From: Clostridiaceae bacterium
GTDB lineage: Bacteria; Bacillota; Clostridia; CAYPLH01; DUMO01
Direction of reading: 5' to 3'
Assembly (NCBI GenBank): GCA_012839865.1
Contig: DUMO01000043.1
Coordinates: forward strand, 1-64,000
DNA: 64,000 nt
The position numbers and the translations under genes were made by a program. Shown here one piece after another: positions 56,393-64,000 of the stretch. The stretch's first letter is position 1; every line of letters starts with the position of its first letter. The notes beneath the pieces were generated by a model, which searched no databases, was not told where the DNA came from, and saw nothing but the letters and a program-made list of their open reading frames with translations.

Positions 56393-58159
56393 TCAGGCAT
56401 TCTGCATGGCCGGCAGGCTTGATTTAAAATCCTCGATGGCCTTTTCCAGAATTTCCTCTGTTCTTTTGTCAAGTTCGCCTGTGTTTTTTATTGTTTCAGG
56501 TACAGTTTTATATTTTTTTCTTATAAATTTCAATAATTCGGAATTAAGGCTTTTCATCCGGCTTATTGGATATCCCATAAAATAGCCGTTGGTTGCTGCA
56601 TATAAAACTATAACCTGGTCTTCCACATCCATAGGTGCGTACTGGTCCTGTTTCAGGGTCTCCAGCAGCAACTCGCCCCTCTGCAGTTTTTCCCTTGTCG
56701 CCCTGTCAAGATCCGACCCGAACTGTGAAAAAACTGCAAGCTCCCTGTACTGGGCAAGATTTATCCTGAGGGGACCGGCTACTTTTTTCATTGCCCTTAT
56801 CTGTGCAGCTCCACCAACCCTTGAAACTGAAAGACCTACATTGACCGCAGGTCTTTGCCCCGCGAAAAACAATTCAGGTTCAAGGTAAATTTGACCGTCT
56901 GTTATCGATATTACATTAGTAGGTATATATGCCGACACATCACCGCCCTGGGTTTCAACTATGGGCAAAGCGGTAATGGAACCTCCGCCGGTTTCGTCCT
57001 TAAGTCTTGCCGCCCGCTCCAAAAGCCTTGAGTGAAGGTAAAATACATCACCGGGATAAGCTTCCCTCCCGGGGGGACGGCGCAGCAAAAGGGACATGGT
57101 TCTATAAGCCACCGCATGTTTTGAAAGATCATCATATACAATAAGTACATCTTTATGGTGATTGTACATAAACTCCTCGGCAATGGCACAACCGGCATAA
57201 GGGGCTATGTATTGCAATGCAGGCGAATCACTGGCAGTTGATGATACAACAATGGAATACTCCATTGCGCCAAACTCCCTGAGTGTCTCCACTATCGCCG
57301 AGATGGCGGAAGCTTTTTGCCCTATTGCAACATATATGCAAATAACATCTTTTCCTTTTTGGTTGATAATGGTATCCACAGCCAGAGCAGTCTTGCCTGT
57401 CTGTCTGTCCCCGATTATAAGCTCTCTTTGTCCTCTTCCTATCGGCACCATTGCGTCAATGGCTATAATTCCTGTCTGAAGCGGAGTGTCTACAGGCTGT
57501 CTTTCTACAATACCCGCTGCCGGATATTCAATGGGTCTTTCTTTTCCACGGGGTATTTCACCTTTTCCGTCAATGGGGATGCCCAAAGGATTGACAACCC
57601 TTCCGATGAGCCCCATGCCAACGGGCACGGTTACTGCTTTGCCTGTCCTGCCAGCCTTTGACCCTTCTTTTATATTTTCATCGCCGCCCAGCAAAACACA
57701 TCCTATCTTATCCTCTTCAAGGTTTAAGGCCATGGCGTAAATTCCACCTTCAAACTGCAAAAGTTCACCGTACATGCAGTTTGAAAGTCCTTCAACCCAA
57801 GCTATACCATCTCCCACCTTAAGGACGGTGCCTGTTTCCAGTGTTTTAACCTTAAAGGAAATTTTCTCGACTTGCTTTTTCAACCACAAGTTATATTCAC
57901 TTTTTTCAACACCTGTATCAACCAGGTCCGGATTCATCAGGCTATTTCTAAACTCCGCCAATTGGGTGTCCAGACTTCCATCAATAACAGTGTCACCTAT
58001 CTGTATTTTGATGCCGCCTTTCAGGCTTTTGTCTGTCTCAACACTGATATGAACCTGTTTCTCCTTATACTTTTCGCTATACTTTTTTCTGATTCTTTCC
58101 ACCTGGTCACTATCCGGCGGAAAAGCTGATATGATTTTTATATCAAGTGTATTACCCAC
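56393..58159 (-). CDS. atpA: ATP synthase F1 alpha subunit with N-terminal fused delta C-terminal domain
   Basis: 588 residues, about 80 more than a normal alpha subunit. Residues 1-75 match the C-terminal domain of the delta (OSCP) subunit: [13 protein letters not shown], then [20 protein letters not shown], the classical delta C-terminal signature. After a linker (75-105) a complete alpha chain follows: [18 protein letters not shown], Walker [15 protein letters not shown] at 248-261, and the usual C terminus. The start is GTG, five bases after GGAGG and 15 bases past the atpF stop. No separate atpH and no delta N-terminal domain exists in the operon. The alpha subunit holds the non-catalytic nucleotide sites. 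Confidence 0.95.
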   Translation of the reverse strand: MGNTLDIKIISAFPPDSDQVERIRKKYSEKYKEKQVHISVETDKSLKGGIKIQIGDTVIDGSLDTQLAEFRNSLMNPDLVDTGVEKSEYNLWLKKQVEKISFKVKTLETGTVLKVGDGIAWVEGLSNCMYGELLQFEGGIYAMALNLEEDKIGCVLLGGDENIKEGSKAGRTGKAVTVPVGMGLIGRVVNPLGIPIDGKGEIPRGKERPIEYPAAGIVERQPVDTPLQTGIIAIDAMVPIGRGQRELIIGDRQTGKTALAVDTIINQKGKDVICIYVAIGQKASAISAIVETLREFGAMEYSIVVSSTASDSPALQYIAPYAGCAIAEEFMYNHHKDVLIVYDDLSKHAVAYRTMSLLLRRPPGREAYPGDVFYLHSRLLERAARLKDETGGGSITALPIVETQGGDVSAYIPTNVISITDGQIYLEPELFFAGQRPAVNVGLSVSRVGGAAQIRAMKKVAGPLRINLAQYRELAVFSQFGSDLDRATREKLQRGELLLETLKQDQYAPMDVEDQVIVLYAATNGYFMGYPISRMKSLNSELLKFIRKKYKTVPETIKNTGELDKRTEEILEKAIEDFKSSLPAMQNA

Positions 58160-58174
58160 GGTACCCTCCTGCCT

Positions 58175-58663
58175 TTACGCCACATCCGACTCATTTAGAA
58201 ACTTTTCCACCAGTTTCCTGTTCTTTTCGCTGTCAATATTGGCGTCAATAAGTTTTTCCACGGCAGCAAAAATCAAAGCAGATGCTTCCTTCTTAATTTC
58301 TTTCATCATCTGCTCCCTTTGTTTTTCAATTTCCTCCAAACCCCTGGCTTTAATATTTTCCGCTTCACGCCGGGCTTCCTTTATTATCTCGTCGTATTCC
58401 TTCCTGGCCTTTTCCTTAGCTTCCCGGATAATCATATCCGCCTGTATGGCGCTTTCATTCAGCTTCTTATCATATTCCATTTTCAGGTTTTCAGCTTCCC
58501 TGTTGGCATCCTCAGCCTTTTTGATAGACTCTTTGATTGAATTTGTTCTTTTCTCCATATATGCGGTGACCGGCTTGAACAAAAACCTCTTTAAAACCAG
58601 GTACAGTATAATAAAGTTTATTATTGTGAATATAAAAGTCCATCCGCTTAACAAATTACTCAT
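58175..58663 (-). CDS. atpF: ATP synthase Fo b subunit
   Basis: About 162 residues: one N-terminal membrane helix (WTFIFTIINFIILYLVLKRF), FKPV, then a long charged coiled coil forming the peripheral stalk, ending VEKFLNESDVA. The ATG at 58663 follows AAGGGAAG. It normally binds the delta C-terminal domain, which in this genome is attached to alpha. Confidence 0.96.
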   Translation of the reverse strand: MSNLLSGWTFIFTIINFIILYLVLKRFLFKPVTAYMEKRTNSIKESIKKAEDANREAENLKMEYDKKLNESAIQADMIIREAKEKARKEYDEIIKEARREAENIKARGLEEIEKQREQMMKEIKKEASALIFAAVEKLIDANIDSEKNRKLVEKFLNESDVA

Positions 58664-58700
58664 TATAATACTTCCCTTCAAGCAACTCTATATAATGGCT

Positions 58701-58925
58701 TTATCTTACAAAAATCAGCAGTAAACCAAGAATAAACGCGTAAATTGCCGTTGCTTCTATAAGAGACGCACCTAATATTAAAATTCTCTGAATCTTGTCA
58801 GCCGCCTCAGGCTGCCTTGCTGCAGATTCAACGGATTTCTGGGTTGCCATCCCAATACTGAAAGCTGCCCCAATCCCTGTCAGTCCGCAAATTGCGGTTG
58901 CCAGCGCTATCAAACCTTCGTTCAT
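58701..58925 (-). CDS. atpE: ATP synthase Fo c subunit
   Basis: 74 residues, two membrane helices with the polar loop ARQPEA and the ion-binding Glu in GASLIEATAIYAF. Of the sodium-binding signature (Gln32, Glu65, Ser66, Thr67, Tyr70 in Ilyobacter numbering), Glu, Thr and Tyr are kept, but Gln is replaced by Ile and Ser by Ala. The first position favours protons, though this is a partial signature. GGAGGTG precedes the ATG. Confidence 0.96.
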   Translation of the reverse strand: MNEGLIALATAICGLTGIGAAFSIGMATQKSVESAARQPEAADKIQRILILGASLIEATAIYAFILGLLLIFVR

Positions 58926-58938
58926 AATGCCACACCTC

Positions 58939-59706
58939 CTATTCTACTGCCTCAGCTATGTAAAAAGTGGATAGATATACAAAAATGTACGCCTGCAATG
59001 CCCCGTCAAACAGGTCGAAATATATGCTCAAGGCAGCAGGCAAAGCCAATGGAACCACCATATAAATCAATTCCATTATTATAAAGGCTCCCAGAATATT
59101 TCCGAATAACCGGAAAGAAAGAGAAAGAATTCTTATAAAATACTCCATTATATTCAAGGGTAAGAGTATCGGAATAGGTTGAACAAAGCTTTTCAGCCAG
59201 CCTGACACCTTTTTGAACTTTATTGCCCCGTAAATAATGAAAAATGTTGTTACAGTGGCCAGGGCAAAGGGTACGTTGACATCCTTGGCAGGCGGCCTTA
59301 TGCTGTATTTCGGCCAATTTGCAAAAGACTCATTGCCGGTAATCCTGTAAAGAGTTTCACCGGTGGGTATGAAATTGAATATGGAAATTATATTGGCTGT
59401 AACAAGGAAAAAAAGCAATGTTCCTATAAACGGCGCAAAGGTTTTCCAATGGTGCCCTATCGTGTCCTGAGTAAAATTATTTATAAATTCCACAGCAATC
59501 TCAACTACATTCTGCCTGCCTTCGGGAATTGTTTTAAAAGACCTTGTCAGGAATATGACAACCCCTATAATTAAAGCCATGGCAATCCACATGGAAATTA
59601 CTGTATCTGTTATGGAAATTCTGATCCCAAACAAATTTATGTTAAATATTTCTGTCGGCGTCAGAGCGCTGACTATTTCTTCGCCCAGACGTTCCAATAA
59701 ACTCAC
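58939..59706 (-). CDS. atpB: ATP synthase Fo a subunit
   Basis: About 252-255 residues, five to six membrane helices, the stator half of the ion channel. It contains the essential Arg in LSLSFRLFGNILGAF and the C-terminal LQAYIFVYLSTFYIAEAV. The start is GTG at 59706, or more likely the UUG three codons in at 59697, which is better spaced from AAGGTG. Confidence 0.96.
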   Translation of the reverse strand: MSLLERLGEEIVSALTPTEIFNINLFGIRISITDTVISMWIAMALIIGVVIFLTRSFKTIPEGRQNVVEIAVEFINNFTQDTIGHHWKTFAPFIGTLLFFLVTANIISIFNFIPTGETLYRITGNESFANWPKYSIRPPAKDVNVPFALATVTTFFIIYGAIKFKKVSGWLKSFVQPIPILLPLNIMEYFIRILSLSFRLFGNILGAFIIMELIYMVVPLALPAALSIYFDLFDGALQAYIFVYLSTFYIAEAVE

Positions 59707-59717
59707 CTTCTAATTAT

Positions 59718-60104
59718 TCAATACCGCTGTTTAAGTGCGCTGATTGTTATTATTACGGGCATTGCCAAAATACCTGCCGATACCCCTGCAAAGAGAAACA
59801 AATCATAAATTGCTGCAGCAGCAAGAATGATAATGACAGTTGCAATACTTAGTATGTACTTTACAATGCCTGATTTATGTAAGTTCACGGCTTCAGGTTT
59901 CATAACAAGTACTGATAAAAATCCACTCATGAAGTAGAATTTCAAAAACCCTATACTGGAGCCAATTAAAAGGCCTATCATAAATGACAGGCTTTGTAAA
60001 AGCAAAACATTTATTAAAAAGGCAACCACAAAAAAAATCAACATCCCGACTACGGTATATTTGTTTAAAACTCCTTGTTTGTTTTGCTTAAATTTGCTAT
60101 CCAT
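59718..60104 (-). CDS. atpI: ATP synthase protein I
   Basis: 128 residues, four membrane helices and a basic N terminus, of the AtpI family that assists c-ring assembly. It is the first gene of the atp operon; the promoter-terminator pair described at 60152-60190 lies just upstream. Confidence 0.85.
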   Translation of the reverse strand: MDSKFKQNKQGVLNKYTVVGMLIFFVVAFLINVLLLQSLSFMIGLLIGSSIGFLKFYFMSGFLSVLVMKPEAVNLHKSGIVKYILSIATVIIILAAAAIYDLFLFAGVSAGILAMPVIITISALKQRY

Positions 60105-60151
60105 CTAATACAGGCTTTTTCCTCTATCCTTCCAAAAAAATATTAAAGAAT

Positions 60152-60180
60152 ATAATAGCACAATAAAAACACCCTTTCAA
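60152..60180 (-). promoter_or_regulatory. Putative sigma-A promoter of the atp operon
   Basis: Minus strand: TTGAAA (60175-60180), a 17-base spacer, TATTAT (60152-60157), about 48 bases upstream of the atpI ATG. The -35 hexamer lies inside the loop of the wecB terminator. Confidence 0.55.
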
Positions 60181-60190
60181 GGATGTTTTT
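60164..60190 (-). terminator. Terminator downstream of wecB
   Basis: Minus strand imperfect stem AAAAACATCC ... GGGTGTTTTT, so the T5 tail is part of the right arm. It separates wecB from the atp operon. Confidence 0.7.
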
Positions 60191-60280
60191 GTATAAATAT
60201 AATTCCAGTTGTTTTATAGTAATTGAATAATCAGTACACAACATGATTAATGAGGATTATGCAGAATATAACAATTGGTT

Positions 60281-61432
60281 TTATTTGCCAAACTCTTCCG
60301 GTTTTTCTCTGCTGTAACCGAATTCATATAATAGAGCCTTTACAATCCTTTCGGAAGCATGTCCGTCGCCATAGGGATTTACAGCCTTTGCCATCCTGTT
60401 GTATTCCACCGGGTCTTCCAGAAGCATTGATGTCAGTTCAATAATCCTTTTTTTATTGGTACCGGCAAGTTTAACCGTCCCGGCGTCAACAGCTTCCTGG
60501 CGTTCAGTCTCATTCCTTGTAACAATAACAGGCTTGCCAAGGGAAGGCGCTTCTTCCTGCAGACCCCCTGAATCGGTTATTATAAGGTATGACTTTTTCA
60601 TAAGGTTGTGGGTCTGTTCAACATCCACGGGGTCCAGGAGACTGATTCTTTCATGTTCCGAGAGTATTTCCCAGGCTGTCTTTCTTACTGCGGGGTTTAA
60701 ATGAACCAGATATACGATATGCACATCTTTATAGGCATCTGCAATAAATTTCAAAGCTTTGCAGATATTTTCAAGAGGTTTCCCCAGGTTCTCCCTCCTG
60801 TGGGCTGTGACAGTAATTACTCTTTTACCTTTGTAATCCAGATTATTAAGTGTAGAGTCACTAAAAACATAATCTTCTTTTATTGTATATTTGAAAGTAT
60901 CAATGACCGTATTCCCGGTAACATATATTTTATCTTTGCATACGCCCTCGTTTAAAAGGTTTTGCCTGTTTAATGGGGTTGCGGCAAAATGATAGTCACT
61001 GAGCACACCGGTAAGCCTGCGGTTCATTTCTTCAGGGTACGGGTAATACTTGTTGAAAGTGCGCAAGCCTGCCTCAACATGCCCTACACATATTTTTTTA
61101 TAGAACGCCGCAAGGCTTCCTGCAAAGGTTGTTGTAGTATCACCATGAACCAGTACTATGTTGGGGTTGACTTTTTCAAATATTTCCCCCAATCCAAGAA
61201 GAGCTTTGGTGGTGATATGTTCAAGGGTCTGGCTCTGCTGCATTATATTAAGGTCAAAATCAGGTGTTATTCCAAACTTGTCCAGCACCTGGTCCAGCAT
61301 TTCCCTATGTTGGGCGGTTACGCAAACAAAAGATTCAATATTGGCATTTTTCCCAAGTTCTATTACCAAAGGCGCCATTTTTATCGCTTCAGGCCTTGTA
61401 CCAAAAACAGTAACAACTTTCAGCTTTCCCAT
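60281..61432 (-). CDS. wecB: UDP-N-acetylglucosamine 2-epimerase (non-hydrolysing)
   Basis: 383 residues. It interconverts UDP-GlcNAc and UDP-ManNAc for teichoic acid or related polymers. VFGTRPEAIKMAPL, VHGDTTTTFAGSLAAF, VTAHRRENLG and TDSGGLQEEAPSLGKP are family signatures. AGGAG precedes the ATG. It follows tagO/wecA, fitting a wall-polymer initiation route. In B. subtilis mnaA likewise precedes atpI. Confidence 0.97.
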   Translation of the reverse strand: MGKLKVVTVFGTRPEAIKMAPLVIELGKNANIESFVCVTAQHREMLDQVLDKFGITPDFDLNIMQQSQTLEHITTKALLGLGEIFEKVNPNIVLVHGDTTTTFAGSLAAFYKKICVGHVEAGLRTFNKYYPYPEEMNRRLTGVLSDYHFAATPLNRQNLLNEGVCKDKIYVTGNTVIDTFKYTIKEDYVFSDSTLNNLDYKGKRVITVTAHRRENLGKPLENICKALKFIADAYKDVHIVYLVHLNPAVRKTAWEILSEHERISLLDPVDVEQTHNLMKKSYLIITDSGGLQEEAPSLGKPVIVTRNETERQEAVDAGTVKLAGTNKKRIIELTSMLLEDPVEYNRMAKAVNPYGDGHASERIVKALLYEFGYSREKPEEFGK

Positions 61433-61462
61433 GAGTATCTCCTGTTAATGACTATAATCTCT

Positions 61463-62599
61463 TTATTCCTTCACCTGAGGTTTCACAAAACCTTCAATTT
61501 TCTTCTTTTTGCTTTCAGGTACTTCTTCTTCACTGTTTATAGCGCCCATGTATTTAATACCGGTGAAAATAAAACCAGTAACTATAGCTATAAGAAAAAT
61601 TGCTTTAATAGCACCCTTATCAGCCAGTACTATCGCGCACAAGCCAAGCACCGCACTTATGGTATAAAGAATGAACACAGATTGTCTCTGGCTTAATCCC
61701 ATTTTCATCAGCCTGTGGTGCAGATGTCCGCCATCTGCCTTGGATATGGGCTGTTTGTTTAAAACTCTTCTCACTATTGCAAAAAGGGTGTCAAACAAAG
61801 GCAAACCCAATACCAGCAGCGGAACCGCAACTGCAATTGCCGTATATGCCTTCAGGAAACCCTGTATGGACAATACACCCAATATAAACCCTAAGGCTGC
61901 TGAACCAGTCTCGCCCATAAAAATCTTTGCCGGGTTAAAGTTATATGGAAGGAAACCTAAAGCTGCACCTGCAAGGGCTGCAGTCATAAGAGACACCGAC
62001 ACGGCAACTATAGGCTCACCAATAATAATCGAAACAATAAAAAGTGATAATGCGGATATGCTGCAAACACCGGCAGCCAGTCCATCCAAACCGTCAATAA
62101 AGTTTATTGCACTTGTTACACCTGCAATCCAAAGTATTGTCAGCGGATACGAAATGAAAACAGGCAACTGTATTGTATCTCCAGCAAAGGGATTTGTAAT
62201 TCCTTCTATCAGGGTACCTGCCAAAACTACGGTAATTGCTGCTGCAAGGTAAAATGTCATTTTAACTCCCGGTTTAAGGTTATAAATATCGTCCAGCATT
62301 CCCTCAACAACAATTATAACCAATCCAACCAAAAGTCCGAGAAATGGCTTATCTATAACTATTAATCCCGGTGAACCGAAAAGATTGCCAGCAATGTCGA
62401 AAACTATTGATGCAATAAAACCCATTATTATAGCCAAACCGCCCATCAGTGCAATGGGTTTTTTATGAATCTTTCTCTCATCTCCGGGGACATCAATTGC
62501 TCCCAGTTTAAACGCGATTTTTCTTGCAAGAGGTGTTGCTGAAAAAGCAACAATAAATGCAAGTGTAAAGGATATTAAATATTCAAACGTGTTGTTCAA
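61463..62599 (-). CDS. tagO: UDP-GlcNAc:undecaprenyl-phosphate GlcNAc-1-phosphate transferase
   Basis: About 378 residues, around ten membrane helices. It starts lipid-linked wall polymer synthesis by transferring GlcNAc-1-P to undecaprenyl phosphate. MLDDIYNLKPGVKM carries the DD motif, NFIDGLDGLAAGV the nucleophile Asp, and HLHHRLMKMGLSQRQ the His motif; these favour WecA/TagO over MraY. The frame begins at ATG 62620 without an RBS, whereas AAGGTG precedes the UUG at 62599. Confidence 0.93.
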   Translation of the reverse strand: MNNTFEYLISFTLAFIVAFSATPLARKIAFKLGAIDVPGDERKIHKKPIALMGGLAIIMGFIASIVFDIAGNLFGSPGLIVIDKPFLGLLVGLVIIVVEGMLDDIYNLKPGVKMTFYLAAAITVVLAGTLIEGITNPFAGDTIQLPVFISYPLTILWIAGVTSAINFIDGLDGLAAGVCSISALSLFIVSIIIGEPIVAVSVSLMTAALAGAALGFLPYNFNPAKIFMGETGSAALGFILGVLSIQGFLKAYTAIAVAVPLLVLGLPLFDTLFAIVRRVLNKQPISKADGGHLHHRLMKMGLSQRQSVFILYTISAVLGLCAIVLADKGAIKAIFLIAIVTGFIFTGIKYMGAINSEEEVPESKKKKIEGFVKPQVKE

Positions 62600-62800
62600 C
62601 AAATACACCTTCTTTACCATTACAATGGTCTGTTTTCATCTTCAGTAATACTTTATAACTATATGTTATTATTCCATAGTTATTTCAAAAACTCAAGCTT
62701 TCGTCATCATGGAAAATTATTCAACTTACCTTGAGATATAACATATATCTATAAAAAATATTACCATTATTCTTTTGCATATTATTTATCAGCCTCAAGC

Positions 62801-63247
62801 TTAATTCTGGTCAAGCCGCACAACATCTATTCCTGCTTCCGACAATATTTCCATAGACAGTTCATCCGGATAGGCACCCCGGAATACAATTTTTTCTATT
62901 CCTGCATTTACAATCATTTTTGCACACAATACACAGGGCTGGCACGTTATATACATGGTGCCACCCTTTACACTTGTGCCGCTGTAAGCAGCCTGTATTA
63001 TTGCGTTCTGCTCTGCATGGATGGCACGGCAAAGCTCATGACGCTGGCCTGAAGGAATATTCAACTGCTGCCTTAAACATCCCAGCTCTTCACAATGCCT
63101 GCATCCGGTAGGTGCCCCGTTATACCCGGTTGCAAGTATTCTCTTGTCCTTTACAATCAATGCTCCTACCTGGCGTCTTAAGCAAGTAGATCTCTTCTTC
63201 ACTAGTTCAACAATTTCCATGAAATATTCATCCCAAGAAGGCCTCAA
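62801..63247 (-). CDS. comEB: dCMP deaminase (ComEB-like)
   Basis: 148 residues. It is a zinc-dependent deaminase converting dCMP to dUMP for dTTP synthesis. The catalytic HAEQNAI and [11 protein letters not shown] motifs are intact, and an extra cysteine-rich insert CRHCEELGC may bind a second zinc, as in Bacillus/phage dCMP deaminases. The frame starts with a TTG abutting the GGGGAG box; a second UUG two codons in (63247) is better spaced. Confidence 0.94.
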   Translation of the reverse strand: MRPSWDEYFMEIVELVKKRSTCLRRQVGALIVKDKRILATGYNGAPTGCRHCEELGCLRQQLNIPSGQRHELCRAIHAEQNAIIQAAYSGTSVKGGTMYITCQPCVLCAKMIVNAGIEKIVFRGAYPDELSMEILSEAGIDVVRLDQN

Positions 63248-63303
63248 ATACAACTCCCCTATCTTAATAAAAGATCCTGTTATTTTAATCGACGAATTTT
63301 TCT

Positions 63304-63933
63304 TTATTTTGTTCCAAAGAGCCTGTCCCCGGCATCTCCAAGGCCAGGTACTATATAGGCATGTTCATTCAATTTCTCGTCTACTGCTGCACAATATATT
63401 TCAACATCAGGATGTTCCCTGTTAACCACCTCTATGCCATACCTGGCGGCTATAATACATACCAGCTTGATGCTGGTGACACCCTTTTCCTTGAGAAAAC
63501 TGATGGCGGCTGATGCCGACCCCCCTGTTGCAAGCATTGGGTCAAGTATGACGATTTCCCTCTCGCTGACATCCAACGGAAGCTTGCAATAGTATTCAAC
63601 AGGCTTTAAGGTTTCAGGATCACGATATACCCCTATATGCCCGACCTTTGCCATGGGAAGAAGTTTCAACATCCCGTCAACCATACCGAGACCTGCTCTT
63701 AAGATAGGTACAAAACCCATCTTTTTTCCTGATATGACTTTAGTTTTGGCTATTCCAACCGGGGTTTCGATCTCAACTTCCTTCAAAGGCATTTTACGGG
63801 TTACTTCATATCCCATCAACATGGCAACTTCTTCAACAAGTTCCCTGAATTCCTTTGTAATGGTGTTCTTATCCCGCAAAAGTGAGACCTTGTGCTGTAT
63901 TAATGGATGATCAAGAACAAAAACGTTTTTCAT
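63304..63933 (-). CDS. upp: Uracil phosphoribosyltransferase
   Basis: 209 residues. It salvages uracil with PRPP to form [22 protein letters not shown] at the start, a PRPP loop [17 protein letters not shown], and the uracil-binding [17 protein letters not shown] end are all typical. GGAGG lies nine bases before the ATG at 63933; a TTG just upstream is also in frame. It lies 56 bases upstream of the deaminase gene, together a pyrimidine pair. Confidence 0.97.
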   Translation of the reverse strand: MKNVFVLDHPLIQHKVSLLRDKNTITKEFRELVEEVAMLMGYEVTRKMPLKEVEIETPVGIAKTKVISGKKMGFVPILRAGLGMVDGMLKLLPMAKVGHIGVYRDPETLKPVEYYCKLPLDVSEREIVILDPMLATGGSASAAISFLKEKGVTSIKLVCIIAARYGIEVVNREHPDVEIYCAAVDEKLNEHAYIVPGLGDAGDRLFGTK

Positions 63934-63971
63934 CAAAAATAACCTCCAAAGCTATATTTTCAGTTTTATTA

Positions 63972-64000
63972 TCAATCTTGTCCGGCAACTTCACCTACAT
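63972..64000 (-). CDS. Possible 3' end of an upstream gene
   Basis: Eight sense codons and a TGA (ending VGEVAGQD) remain open to the right edge, 38 bases before upp. Spacing suggests an operon partner, but this is too short to identify. Confidence 0.3.

Noticed and set aside
56393-58159. N-terminal extension of alpha as a mis-called start
   Set aside because: The GTG start has a well-spaced GGAGG box immediately after atpF, and the extension carries the specific delta C-terminal motif, so it is very likely translated. No better start with an RBS was seen before the alpha domain.

Overview
This window looks like a chromosomal segment of a low-to-moderate GC, Gram-positive, endospore-forming and flagellated anaerobe of the class Clostridia. 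I would guess the Acetivibrio (Clostridium thermocellum-like) group, but the sequence only firmly supports the class. The evidence is a dense set of sporulation genes (spoVG, spoVT, yabP, yabQ, spoIIID, spoIID, a spoIIQ-like gene), flagellar rod genes (flhO/flhP/flgJ types), strong GGAGG ribosome-binding sites, frequent UUG and GUG starts, and gene orders shared with Bacillus subtilis. Almost all genes are on the minus strand.

Layout. 1-11.4 kb: the start of carD, a small cysteine-containing protein, radA, a GH15-type glycosidase, a GT2 glycosyltransferase, and the heat-shock operon ctsR-mcsA-mcsB-clpC with a clear CtsR operator. 11.5-22 kb: four tRNA genes (Glu, elongator Met, initiator fMet, Leu), the threonine-to-glycine pair tdh-kbl, two paralogous low-complexity small proteins, a DegT-type aminotransferase, a split chromate-transporter pair and an IMP dehydrogenase of an unusual clade. 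22-33 kb: the reverse-strand counterpart of the B. subtilis spoVG-yabR region (spoVG, pth, mfd, a PpiC foldase, spoVT, mazG, hup, yabP, yabQ, divIC/ftsB, an S1-domain protein). 33-44 kb: murC, fabZ, flagellar rod genes, mbl, spoIIID, a spoIIQ-like M23 gene, spoIID and murA. 44-53 kb: two giant secreted fibronectin-III/SLH-like proteins in tandem. 53-64 kb: the F1Fo ATP synthase operon, then wecB, tagO/wecA, a dCMP deaminase and upp.

Functional picture: regulated proteolysis and DNA repair (ClpC/McsAB/CtsR, RadA, Mfd), cell-wall precursors and shape (MurC, MurA, Mbl, TagO/WecB), sporulation engulfment and cortex (SpoIID, SpoIIQ-like, SpoIIID, YabP/Q), and energy conservation (ATP synthase).

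Most unusual points. (1) There is no full-length atpH between atpF and atpA. Instead a domain matching the C-terminal domain of the delta subunit is fused in frame to the N terminus of the alpha subunit. (2) A dispersed family of complex palindromic intergenic elements has near-perfect terminal inverted repeats. Both arms change in concert between copies, as expected for selected or recently copied stem structures. (3) A 46-bp, four-copy tandem repeat has grown out of the 3' end of the flhP gene. (4) The IMP dehydrogenase closely resembles the trichomonad-type enzyme. (5) Two small paralogous proteins have highly charged alternating tails and no recognised family. No CRISPR array, transposase, prophage or rRNA gene was seen. 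All assignments come from reading the sequence; no database search was possible.
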